A DNA stretch of 6,909 nucleotides from Patescibacteria group bacterium. GTDB taxonomy: Bacteria; Patescibacteriota; Doudnabacteria; UBA920; 2-01-FULL-50-11. Location of the stretch: assembly GCA_023485925.1 (NCBI GenBank), contig JAMDAJ010000052.1, positions 2,947 to 9,855 of the forward strand, given 5' to 3'. The notes below the pieces were generated by a model, which saw only the letters and a list, made by a program, of their open reading frames with translations, did no database searches and was not told the origin of the DNA. A program made the translations under genes and the position numbers. Position 1 is the first letter of the stretch. Every line of letters starts with the position of its first letter. Positions 1-5,700 of this stretch are shown piece by piece.

Positions 1-51
1 TTTATTTGTCAAAATCAATCAGCGATCAGCCCGGTCGATAAAATTTCACTA

Positions 52-83
52 TACATAAATTTGACGGCCGTCAAATTTATGTA
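52..83. repeat. Perfect 32-bp palindrome, copy 1 of the TTGACGGCCGTCAA family
   Basis: The sequence reads the same on both strands for all 32 bases, centred between 67 and 68. Its 14-bp core TTGACGGCCGTCAA (61-74) occurs again at 6715-6728 inside miaA. The similarity continues on one side: TTTCACTATACA here against TTGCACTATTCA on the minus strand of the miaA copy. It lies beyond the htpX terminator, outside any recognised gene, and has no T-run beside it, so it is not a convincing intrinsic terminator. A shared mobile or dispersed palindrome fits best. A protein-binding dyad is the alternative. No target duplication is clear here. Confidence 0.85.
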
Positions 84-98
84 GAGGAAGTGTTTTAC

Positions 99-125
99 AA
101 AAAAACCGACCTATTCAGCCGGTTT
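99..125 (-). terminator. Intrinsic terminator of htpX
   Basis: Read on the minus strand, AAACCG and CGGTTT form a 6-bp stem around an 11-base loop, and the stem runs into an unbroken stretch of T (the A-run at 99-105 on the plus strand). It begins about 19 bases past the htpX stop codon, where a Rho-independent terminator for the lemA-htpX transcript would be expected. The stem is short, so efficiency may be moderate. Confidence 0.65.
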
Positions 126-143
126 CAAGGAGAGACCACGGTT

Positions 144-1061
144 TCATCCTAAATTCATTTCTCGTAGGCGCTTGATGCGTTCTTCCACCGGCGGGTGGGT
201 ATTGAATAGTCCCGCAAAAAAGCCGCGGCTATCTCGGCTTTTGATACTGGCGTGGAAAGGATTTTCAATGTAAAGATGGGCCGTGGCTTTGTTGGCCGCC
301 TCCAAGGGTTCGCGGTCGGCGGAAATTTTTTCCAAGGCCGAGGCAAGCCCCTCGGGATACCGGGTCAAAAGCGCGCCGGAAGCATCGGCCAAAAATTCTC
401 GTTTGCGCGAAATTGCCAATTGCATAATGGTGGCGAAGATGGGGGAGAGTACAGCAAGAGCCACGCCAATAAGCATCATTATCATCTGCAGCTGTCCGCC
501 TTCGCTATCGCGGCTTCTTCGTCTTCCCAAAAAAGAAAACCGCAGAAACCAGTCGGCGAGTAACGTCACCATGCCCACTAATATCACCACGATGGTCGAA
601 AGGCGGATATCGTAATTGCCGATGTGCGAAAGTTCGTGAGCGGCAACCCCTTCCAGTTCCTGACGGTTAAGCCGCTGCAAAATGCCGGTGGTAAAACAGA
701 TGACGGCATGCTTAGGATCGCGGCCGGTGGCAAAGGCATTCATGGCCGTGTCTTCGATGATATAGATCTTGGGCGTGGGCAGGCCGGCGGTGATGGTCAA
801 ATTCTCCACTAGCCGATAAAGCTCTTGGTTGGTCGCGCGATCCACCGGCCGGGCCTGCGACATCATCAAAGTAATTTTATCGGAATTGTAGTAGGAAATA
901 AGCGACATCACCGAGCTAAAGAGTACCGCGATGAATAAGAGTTCGGGCGCGTCGTAGACGTAGGAGAAGGCCCAACCCAAGCCGATTATCAATACCAAGA
1001 AAGCCGTGATTAGAAACACGGTTTTCCGTTTGTTGGAATCAATGTGGTCGTAGGTGAGCAT
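144..1061 (-). CDS. htpX: HtpX-type M48 membrane zinc metalloprotease
   Basis: This is a membrane-bound zinc endopeptidase of the M48B/HtpX family, 305 residues, close to the usual family length. These proteases cleave damaged or misfolded membrane proteins. The zinc motif HELSH is at residues 142-146 (HExxH, ligands H142 and H146, catalytic E143), and the third ligand is E222 in the REFLAD motif. Hydrophobic segments lie at about 14-34, 39-57, 154-174 and 191-214, giving the usual HtpX arrangement with the active site facing the cytoplasm. The conserved HPP is at 289-291 near the C-terminus. The ATG start gives the typical N-terminus (TYDHIDSNKRKT). No Shine-Dalgarno site precedes it: the bases just upstream read CCTCCT on the coding strand. 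It lies 81 bases after lemA on the same strand and is probably cotranscribed with it. LemA and HtpX genes are often paired. Assignment is secure; substrates are unknown. Confidence 0.95.
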   Translation of the reverse strand: MLTYDHIDSNKRKTVFLITAFLVLIIGLGWAFSYVYDAPELLFIAVLFSSVMSLISYYNSDKITLMMSQARPVDRATNQELYRLVENLTITAGLPTPKIYIIEDTAMNAFATGRDPKHAVICFTTGILQRLNRQELEGVAAHELSHIGNYDIRLSTIVVILVGMVTLLADWFLRFSFLGRRRSRDSEGGQLQMIMMLIGVALAVLSPIFATIMQLAISRKREFLADASGALLTRYPEGLASALEKISADREPLEAANKATAHLYIENPFHASIKSRDSRGFFAGLFNTHPPVEERIKRLREMNLG

Positions 1062-1064
1062 AGG

Positions 1065-1136
1065 AGGTTATAAAGTTTTTCAAACTCATCAAGTCCATCA
1101 AGCTTTACTTGATGAACTTTATGGGTGTTATAACCT
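1065..1136. repeat. 72-bp foldback sequence between lemA and htpX
   Basis: AGGTTATAA at 1065-1073 is matched by its exact reverse complement TTATAACCT at 1128-1136. Inside, CATCAAG occurs twice (1087-1093 and 1096-1102), and either copy can pair with CTTGATG at 1108-1114, giving two competing hairpins. The unit nearly fills the gap between the two genes, and its outer arm ends 3 bases before the htpX start codon. It could be a degenerate mobile element or a structured mRNA leader for htpX. Beyond a 2-base GG on each side there is no convincing target duplication. Confidence 0.6.
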
Positions 1137-1142
1137 GGCAGA

Positions 1143-1697
1143 CTAGAACTGGACGTTGACCCTTTGTCCTTCCGGGCCTTTTTCGTCGATATCAAAGAAT
1201 TCGCGGGCGGCAAATCCGAACATCCCGGCGATCATATTGGTGGGGAAGACCTGCAGGGCCGTGTTGAAGTCGCGGACGTTGCCGTTGTAGAAGCGGCGCG
1301 ACGCTTGGATTTTGTCTTCGGTGTCGGTAAGATCGCGCTGCAGCTGCATAAAGTTTTCGTTGGCTTTAAGCTGCGGGTAGGCCTCGGCCACGGCGAACAG
1401 GGATTTTAAGGTGCCGGCCAGAGCGTTTTCCGCCGCCAATTTTTCCTTGGGGCTTTGGGCGCTCATTGCTACGCTCCGCGCTTCCGTTACCTTGGTGAAC
1501 ACGGCGTCCTCGTGTTTGGCGTAACCTTTGACGGTGTTGACCAAGTTCGGAATGAGGTCGTAGCGGCGTTTAAGTTGGACATCAATGTCGCTCCAGGCCT
1601 CGTCCACCCGCAGGCGCCTTCTAATGAGCGAGTTGTATACGCCCACCAGCCAGACCGCGACGACGGCCAAAATTATCAAAATATACCAACCGAACAT
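1143..1697 (-). CDS. lemA: LemA family membrane-anchored protein
   Basis: LemA-family protein of 184 residues. Residues 4-22 form one N-terminal membrane segment, followed by the conserved stretch YNSLIRRRLRVDEAWSDIDV and the LKRRYDLIPNLV motif (42-53). The C-terminal part has the conserved FYNGNVRDFN (136-145) and a FPTNMIA region before GMFGF. The fold is a helical bundle outside the membrane anchor; the biochemical role is not established, though it commonly sits beside HtpX. The ATG at 1695-1697 was chosen because a strong ribosome site (GGAAGG, 1704-1709 on the plus strand) lies 6 bases upstream and LemA proteins normally begin just before this membrane segment. The frame stays open upstream to 1967, but that part runs through a repeat element. 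htpX follows 81 bases downstream. Confidence 0.93.
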   Translation of the reverse strand: MFGWYILIILAVVAVWLVGVYNSLIRRRLRVDEAWSDIDVQLKRRYDLIPNLVNTVKGYAKHEDAVFTKVTEARSVAMSAQSPKEKLAAENALAGTLKSLFAVAEAYPQLKANENFMQLQRDLTDTEDKIQASRRFYNGNVRDFNTALQVFPTNMIAGMFGFAAREFFDIDEKGPEGQRVNVQF

Positions 1698-1702
1698 AAT
1701 TT

Positions 1703-1710
1703 TCCTTCCT
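1703..1710 (-). promoter_or_regulatory. Ribosome binding site of lemA
   Basis: On the minus strand this reads AGGAAGGA, ending 5 bases before the ATG at 1697. It is one of only two good Shine-Dalgarno sites in the window, and it decides the lemA start against the longer open frame that reaches 1967. Confidence 0.75.
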
Positions 1711-1732
1711 ATGGCCTCGCTAGAGGCGTTAA

Positions 1733-1904
1733 TTATAGACCTCTTGCAGAATAACCTTTTCGGCTGGAATCGCCGAATTCGGTCTGCAAACGGTTCATCG
1801 GAATTCGTCGTAGCGCTATCGGCTACGCCTTCATTTCTCTTCACCGTTTTCGCCACAAATTCGTCAATTTCGCCCAGAAAAAATATTCTGCAATGGGTCT
1901 TATA
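1733..1904. mobile_element. MITE-like element with inverted ends and TTATA target duplication
   Basis: The element proper is 1738-1899 (162 bp). Its ends are inverted repeats: GACCTCTTGCAGAATA at 1738-1753 matches the reverse complement of 1884-1899 (GACCCATTGCAGAATA) at 14 of 16 positions. TTATA flanks it on both sides (1733-1737 and 1900-1904), as expected of a target-site duplication; if the ends begin with AGACC, a 3-bp TAT duplication fits equally well. Inside, weaker inverted similarity continues toward a central hairpin, CGTAGC (1809-1814) with GCTACG (1822-1827), so the whole unit is a long imperfect palindrome. It has no room for a transposase, so it would need one supplied elsewhere. 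The ends recall IS5-group termini, but this is from memory only. It sits between the lemA start and the upstream lemA promoter candidate. The left junction creates TATAAT on the minus strand (1732-1737), which could act as a second -10 box. Confidence 0.7.
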
Positions 1905-1911
1905 CAGCAAT

Positions 1912-1920
1912 ATTATAGCA
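1912..1920 (-). promoter_or_regulatory. Extended -10 promoter element, probable lemA promoter
   Basis: The minus strand reads TGCTATAAT, a perfect TATAAT with the TG of an extended -10. No good -35 box lies 16-18 bases upstream, which extended -10 promoters can tolerate. Transcription would start near 1905, at the very edge of the MITE-like element, so the lemA leader would be about 200 bases long and would contain the whole foldback. Confidence 0.45.
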
Positions 1921-1932
1921 AAAGACCTTTTG
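1919..1932. promoter_or_regulatory. Operator-like dyad between divergent promoters
   Basis: CAAAAG and CTTTTG are exact inverted arms separated by two bases. The dyad abuts the lemA -10 region and lies about 20 bases upstream of the gatC -35 candidate, a position where a repressor could act. Symmetry and place are the only evidence, and short dyads of this kind arise by chance in AT-rich DNA. Confidence 0.2.
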
Positions 1933-1951
1933 GTTAGCCAGTTTTTATTTT

Positions 1952-1980
1952 TTGCCTTTTTCGGCAATTTTTACTATGAT
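1952..1980 (+). promoter_or_regulatory. Candidate sigma-70 promoter of the gat operon
   Basis: TTGCCT (1952-1957) and TATGAT (1975-1980) are separated by exactly 17 bases and match the -35 and -10 consensus at 4 and 5 of 6 positions. The start of transcription would fall about 7 bases after the -10 box, on the gatC ATG at 1987. That predicts a leaderless mRNA, which agrees with the absence of a Shine-Dalgarno site before gatC. Confidence 0.5.
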
Positions 1981-1986
1981 TTATGC

Positions 1987-2271
1987 ATGAATTTATCTAG
2001 AAAAGAAATCGAAAAAATTGCGACGCTGGCCCGTTTGCAGCTGACCGGGGAAGAGAAGGAAAAATTCGCTAAAGAGCTTTCTTCGATCTTGGGATACGTC
2101 GAAATACTGCACAAAGCCGATACTACCGAGGCAGATTTAAATTTGACCGAAACGGAAACCGCGAATTTTACGCGCAAAGACGAAATCGCGGACAGCGGGT
2201 CGCAGGCGGAGATTTTGGAGAATGCCCCGGCTTTAGAGGATAGGTTTATCAAGGTAAAATCGGTGTTTTAA
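1987..2271 (+). CDS. gatC: Asp-tRNA(Asn)/Glu-tRNA(Gln) amidotransferase subunit C
   Basis: GatC is the small subunit of the GatCAB amidotransferase. It wraps around the GatA-GatB interface and stabilises GatA. The 94-residue length is normal for the family. The N-terminal motif is typical: SRKEIEKIATLARLQLTGEE (residues 4-23), followed by ELSSILGYVEIL (30-41). The C-terminal part keeps the conserved pattern of an arginine-aspartate pair (R63, D65) and a late ENAPALEDRFIKV segment (78-90). ATG at 1987 was chosen because the family begins only a few residues before this helix. The frame is open further upstream, but that part crosses the promoter and the repeat. No ribosome site is visible, and the gene may be translated from a leaderless mRNA. 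gatA starts 5 bases after the stop codon, so the two are surely cotranscribed. Confidence 0.95.
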   Translation: MNLSRKEIEKIATLARLQLTGEEKEKFAKELSSILGYVEILHKADTTEADLNLTETETANFTRKDEIADSGSQAEILENAPALEDRFIKVKSVF

Positions 2272-2276
2272 TTCTG

Positions 2277-3749
2277 ATGGACTTCACAGAACTCACTATT
2301 GCGTCTGCCGGCAAGCTGCTGGTCGAGAAAAAGTTGTCGGTGTCAGAATTGGTGAACGCTTGTCTTGAGCGAATTTCCAAACTGGAGCCAAAGCTGCACG
2401 CTTTTATTTTAGTGGCCGAAGATAAGGCTCGCGAGCAGGCCGAGATGGCGCAAAAACTCATCGACCGCGGAGAAGCGGATTCGCCTTTGCTCGGTATCCC
2501 CATGGGGCATAAGGACATTTACTGCACGCGCGGCGTGGAAACCACTGCCGCATCGAATATTCTGAAAGGTTATGTCCCGCCCTACAGCGCAACTACGGTC
2601 GAGAAATTAGAAAAAGCCGGAGCGGTGTCTTTGGGCAAATTGAACTGCGACGCGTTCGCCCACGGCTCGTCCACGGAAAATTCCGATTTCGGGCCGACCC
2701 ATAATCCTTACGATATTACGCGCGTGCCGGGAGGTTCGAGCGGCGGTTCGGCCGTTGCCGTGGCTGCATCGGAAGTCTTTTTTTCAACCGGCACGGATAC
2801 CGGCAGCTCCATTCGTTTGCCGGCCGCTTTTACCAATACCGTTGGGCTCAAGCCGACTTACGGCCGAGTATCGCGATATGGCATCATGGCCATGGCTTCT
2901 TCCCTGGACAGCCCGGGTCCGATCACGAAAACCGTGGAAGACTGCGCTTACGTTCTCTCCGCCATGGCCGGCCACGATCCGCGCGATGCCACCTCGAGCA
3001 AACGCCCGGTGCCAGATTACGCTTCGTTTCTAGGCCAAGACATCAAGGGCTGGAAAGTCGGCGTGCTGAAGGAATTTTTTTCCCAAGGGCTCGATCCGGC
3101 GGTCGAGCAGGTAACCCGAAAAGCGATCGCGGAACTTTCGAGTTTGGGCGCGAAGATCGAAGAAGTCAGCTTGCCTTCCCTGGAATATGCTTTGGCGGTT
3201 TATTATATCATCACGCCCTCCGAAATCAGCTCGAACCTAGCGCGTTATGACGGCATCAAATACGGCTTCTCCGTAGAAAAAGAAGAATCTTCCGCCGCCC
3301 GCGATTTGTTAGAGGTCTATGAGCGTTCACGGGGCTTGGGTTTTGGCGCGGAAGCCAAGCGGCGCATCATGATCGGCACTTACGCGCTATCTTCTGGGTA
3401 TTATGACGCCTATTACAAGAAAGCTCTAAAAGTGAGGGAATTGATCAGGCGGGATTATGTTTCGGCATTTGAAAAATATGATTTGCTGGTCGGTCCGGTT
3501 TCGCCGACGCCACCTTTTAAATTAGGCGAGAAAGCCGATGACCCGTTGCAGATGTATCTTTCCGATATCTATATGACGCCTATCAATCTGGCCGGCATCC
3601 CCGCGATTTCCGTGCCTTGTGGTTTTGTCGCCGGCCTGCCGGCGGGTTTGCAGATCATGGGACCGCATTTTGCGGAAGAAAAGATATTACAGGCCGCTTA
3701 CGCCTACGAGCAAGCCACGCAATTTTATAAAATAAGGCCAAAACTTTAA
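2277..3749 (+). CDS. gatA: Asp-tRNA(Asn)/Glu-tRNA(Gln) amidotransferase subunit A (glutaminase)
   Basis: GatA is the amidase-signature subunit that hydrolyses glutamine and passes ammonia through a channel to GatB. It has 490 residues, a normal length. The Ser-cisSer-Lys triad is intact: K79 in GIPMGHKD, S154 in PGGSSGGSA and nucleophile S178 in DTGSSIRLPA. The 24-residue spacing between the two serines is that of the family. Other conserved blocks are GLKPTYGRVSRYG (190-202), SSLDSPGP (208-215), SSNLARYDG (318-326), KRRIMIGTYALSSGYYDAYY (361-380) and NLAGIPAISVPCG (437-449). The nucleophile motif is slightly unusual: S177 replaces the common glycine and L181 the common glutamine of DTGGSIRQPA. 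No Shine-Dalgarno site is visible; with a 5-base gap after gatC, translational coupling is likely. The pilin-like gene follows after 10 bases. Confidence 0.97.
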   Translation: MDFTELTIASAGKLLVEKKLSVSELVNACLERISKLEPKLHAFILVAEDKAREQAEMAQKLIDRGEADSPLLGIPMGHKDIYCTRGVETTAASNILKGYVPPYSATTVEKLEKAGAVSLGKLNCDAFAHGSSTENSDFGPTHNPYDITRVPGGSSGGSAVAVAASEVFFSTGTDTGSSIRLPAAFTNTVGLKPTYGRVSRYGIMAMASSLDSPGPITKTVEDCAYVLSAMAGHDPRDATSSKRPVPDYASFLGQDIKGWKVGVLKEFFSQGLDPAVEQVTRKAIAELSSLGAKIEEVSLPSLEYALAVYYIITPSEISSNLARYDGIKYGFSVEKEESSAARDLLEVYERSRGLGFGAEAKRRIMIGTYALSSGYYDAYYKKALKVRELIRRDYVSAFEKYDLLVGPVSPTPPFKLGEKADDPLQMYLSDIYMTPINLAGIPAISVPCGFVAGLPAGLQIMGPHFAEEKILQAAYAYEQATQFYKIRPKL

Positions 3750-3759
3750 AAACAGACAT

Positions 3760-4143
3760 ATGCAAAAAAAATTTGCGTTCACGTTATTTTTTCTGCTCGC
3801 CTTATCCGTAACTTTTTATCCTCTCGTCGCCTTTGCTGCGGAAGAGTCTCAAGGGCCCTGCCAGGGCATCGATTCCGCCAAGAGCGAGGCATTGGGGGAG
3901 TGCATTGTGGCCATCTACAAGTGGGCTTTGGGCTTTAGCGTGATTTTGGCGTTGCTCATGATAATTTTTGCCGGATATTTGTATATGACTTCCGGCGGCA
4001 ACGCGCAGCGAGTGACCTTGGCCAAAGAGTTCTTCGCCGGGGCTATTATCGGGCTTATCGTCCTGTTTTGCGCAATTATCATCCTGCGCACCATAAATCC
4101 GGAACTCGTTAATTTTAACGACATCAAGAGTCTAAAACTTTAG
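3760..4143 (+). CDS. Small secreted-type membrane protein, T4SS pilin-like (VirB2/TrbC type)
   Basis: A 127-residue protein with a clear signal peptide: lysines at 3-4, a hydrophobic core to about residue 25, and a cleavage-like site around VAFAA (23-27). The mature part has two membrane helices, about 56-77 and 92-110, joined by a short loop (TSGGNAQRVTLAKE). Two cysteines (C34, C48) lie in the short segment before the first helix and could form a disulfide. The pattern GFSVILALLMIIFAGYLYMT, then an SGGN loop, then a second helix ending INPELVNF matches the small type IV secretion pilin-like proteins that are common and often multicopy in Candidate Phyla Radiation genomes. This assignment is from recall of the family pattern; the function in these cells is unknown. 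It lies in the gat operon, 10 bases after gatA and 3 bases before gatB, with no good ribosome site, so its expression is probably tied to gatA translation. Confidence 0.8.
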   Translation: MQKKFAFTLFFLLALSVTFYPLVAFAAEESQGPCQGIDSAKSEALGECIVAIYKWALGFSVILALLMIIFAGYLYMTSGGNAQRVTLAKEFFAGAIIGLIVLFCAIIILRTINPELVNFNDIKSLKL

Positions 4144-4146
4144 GCA

Positions 4147-5631
4147 ATGACGGAATTTACTCCGGTCATCGGGCTGGAGATACATCTCCAGCTTAAGACC
4201 CGCTCAAAAATGTTCTGCGCTTCGCTGAACGGTTCGGACGGCGCGGATCCTAATACCAATATCTGCGAGGTCTGCACCGGCCAGCCGGGAAGCCTGCCGG
4301 TCGCCAACCGCGAAGCTATCGAAAAAGCCATTCTGATGGGCTTGGCTTTGAATTGCGAGATCGCCGAATATTCCAAATTCGACCGCAAGAATTATTTTTA
4401 TCCCGATCTGCCCAAAGGTTATCAGATCTCCCAGTTCGACAAGCCGATTTGCGGCAAGGGCGAAGTGCGCTTCGAGGTCGGCGGCAAAGAGTGCCGCGTG
4501 AGCATCACCCGGGCGCACTTGGAAGAGGACGCCGGCAAGCTGATACACCCTGTAAACTCCGATTATTCGCTGGTGGATTTGAACCGCGCCGGCACGCCGC
4601 TTTTGGAAACCGTCACCGAGCCGGATTTTACCAGTCCCGAACAAGCCAAGGCGTTTCTGCAGCACTTGCGCACCCTGGCGCGATATCTCGGCGTTTCAGA
4701 TGCCGACATGGAAAAAGGGCAGCTGCGTTGTGACGCTAATATTTCGATGCGCCCCCACGGCTCCTCGGCGCTGCCAAATTACAAAGTGGAAGTGAAGAAT
4801 ATGAATTCTTTCAAAGCCGTGGAGGAGGCGCTGACTTACGAGATCGAACGGCAGAGCGCGGAGTTGGCCGAAGGCCGCAAATTGGCCACGGAAACCCGCG
4901 GCTGGTCGGACGAAAAAAAGGTCACGCTTTCCCAGCGCTCTAAAGAAGGCTCGGACGATTATCGCTATTTTCCCGAGCCGGACCTGCCGGTGCTGCATTT
5001 TACCCGTGAGTTTGTCGAAACCATCCGGTCGCGGCTGCCGGAATTGCCCGCGGCCAAACGCGCGCGATTGATAAGCGAGTATAATCTTCCCGAAAAATTG
5101 GCCGGACAGCTGGTGGAAGATAAATTCTTGGCCGAGTATTTTGAGGCGGTGGTGTCGGAGCTTTCTGAATGGCTTTCGGTTGCAGGGGAGCGCGAGCCGG
5201 AAAAACTGAAAGCTTTGGTCAAAGAAGCGGCCAACTGGTGCGCCGGAATTTTCACCGAGCTTTTAAATGCGGCCGGAATTGCGGCCGGTGAAAGCAAGGT
5301 GACGCCGGAGAATTTCGCCGAGCTTTTGAAGATGATAGAAAAGAGCGAAGTGTCCAAGACCGCGGCAAAGGCGGTGTTTGCCGAGATGTTCGAGACCGGC
5401 GAGGACCCTTCCAATATCGTGGAAGAAAAAGGCCTTAAGCAGGTGAGCGACGCTGGAGCGATCGAGGCGGTTTTTGATAAGGTAATGGCAGGTAATCCCA
5501 AATGGGTCGCGGATTATAAAGCCGGTAAAACGCAGGTCGCGGGATCCTTCATTGGCGCGGTTATGAAAGAAACGAAAGGAAAGGCCAATCCACAAGTGGT
5601 CAACGAGATTTTGAAGAAAAAGCTAGAATAG
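4147..5631 (+). CDS. gatB: Asp-tRNA(Asn)/Glu-tRNA(Gln) amidotransferase subunit B
   Basis: GatB binds the misacylated tRNA, activates the side-chain carboxylate with ATP and transfers ammonia delivered from GatA. It has 494 residues, within the family range. The N-terminal kinase-like domain begins FTPVIGLEIHLQLKT (4-18). C24 and the CEVC pair C40/C43 are candidate zinc ligands of the type found in many bacterial GatB proteins. Conserved blocks follow: RKNYFYPDLPKGYQISQ (80-96), HLEEDAGK (124-131), DLNRAGTPLLETVTEPD (144-160), EVKNMNSF (215-222) and DYRYFPEPDLP (271-281). The helical and YqeY-like tail domain occupies about 300-494 and ends with the usual KGKANPQVVNEILKKKL (477-493); it recognises the outer corner of the tRNA. 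A short AGG lies 3 bases before the ATG, too close for a normal Shine-Dalgarno site, so coupling to the preceding gene is likely. A terminator begins about 10 bases after the stop. Confidence 0.97.
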   Translation: MTEFTPVIGLEIHLQLKTRSKMFCASLNGSDGADPNTNICEVCTGQPGSLPVANREAIEKAILMGLALNCEIAEYSKFDRKNYFYPDLPKGYQISQFDKPICGKGEVRFEVGGKECRVSITRAHLEEDAGKLIHPVNSDYSLVDLNRAGTPLLETVTEPDFTSPEQAKAFLQHLRTLARYLGVSDADMEKGQLRCDANISMRPHGSSALPNYKVEVKNMNSFKAVEEALTYEIERQSAELAEGRKLATETRGWSDEKKVTLSQRSKEGSDDYRYFPEPDLPVLHFTREFVETIRSRLPELPAAKRARLISEYNLPEKLAGQLVEDKFLAEYFEAVVSELSEWLSVAGEREPEKLKALVKEAANWCAGIFTELLNAAGIAAGESKVTPENFAELLKMIEKSEVSKTAAKAVFAEMFETGEDPSNIVEEKGLKQVSDAGAIEAVFDKVMAGNPKWVADYKAGKTQVAGSFIGAVMKETKGKANPQVVNEILKKKLE

Positions 5632-5640
5632 GGTTCGGAT

Positions 5641-5670
5641 AAAAAAAGCAGCCGGAATTCCGCTGTTTTT
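5641..5670. terminator. Bidirectional terminator between gatB and the miaA unit
   Basis: CAG-CGG (5649-5655, with one bulged C at 5652) pairs with CCG-CTG (5660-5665) around an AATT loop. A run of T follows on the plus strand (5666-5670) and a run of A precedes it (5641-5647), giving a T-run on the minus strand as well. It therefore can end both the gat operon and the convergent miaA transcript. Confidence 0.7.
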
Positions 5671-5681
5671 AGTTTGTCTGC

Positions 5682-5700
5682 CCCGCCCTACCAGGGCGGG
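5682..5700. repeat. GC-rich hairpin overlapping the stop of the small gene
   Basis: CCCGCCCT (5682-5689) and AGGGCGGG (5693-5700) form a perfect 8-bp stem with a 3-base loop. On the minus strand the hairpin covers the last three codons (PPW) and the stop codon of the 64-residue gene. The following plus-strand bases are TATTTT, so it could assist termination of readthrough from gatB; on the minus strand it has no T-run. It may equally be a copy of a short dispersed palindrome. Confidence 0.6.

Noticed and set aside
1..84. Possible C-terminal end of a gene entering from the left (frame open to TAG at 82-84)
   Set aside because: Only 27 codons, running through the palindrome, with no recognisable protein pattern.
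1010..1213. 67-residue minus-strand frame across the lemA-htpX gap
   Set aside because: It overlaps both real genes in another frame and its middle is the repeated CATCAAG foldback.
1143..1967. A 274-residue version of LemA with 90 extra N-terminal residues
   Set aside because: The extension is translated from the MITE-like repeat and the promoter region, while the ATG at 1695-1697 has a strong ribosome site and matches the usual LemA N-terminus.
1952..1972. Terminator-like stem TTGCC/GGCAA followed by T-run
   Set aside because: A 5-bp stem is weak, no gene ends upstream on that strand, and the bases fit a promoter for gatC better.
1585..2271. A 228-residue open frame ending with GatC
   Set aside because: Only the last 94 residues are GatC; the rest lies antisense to lemA and through the repeat.
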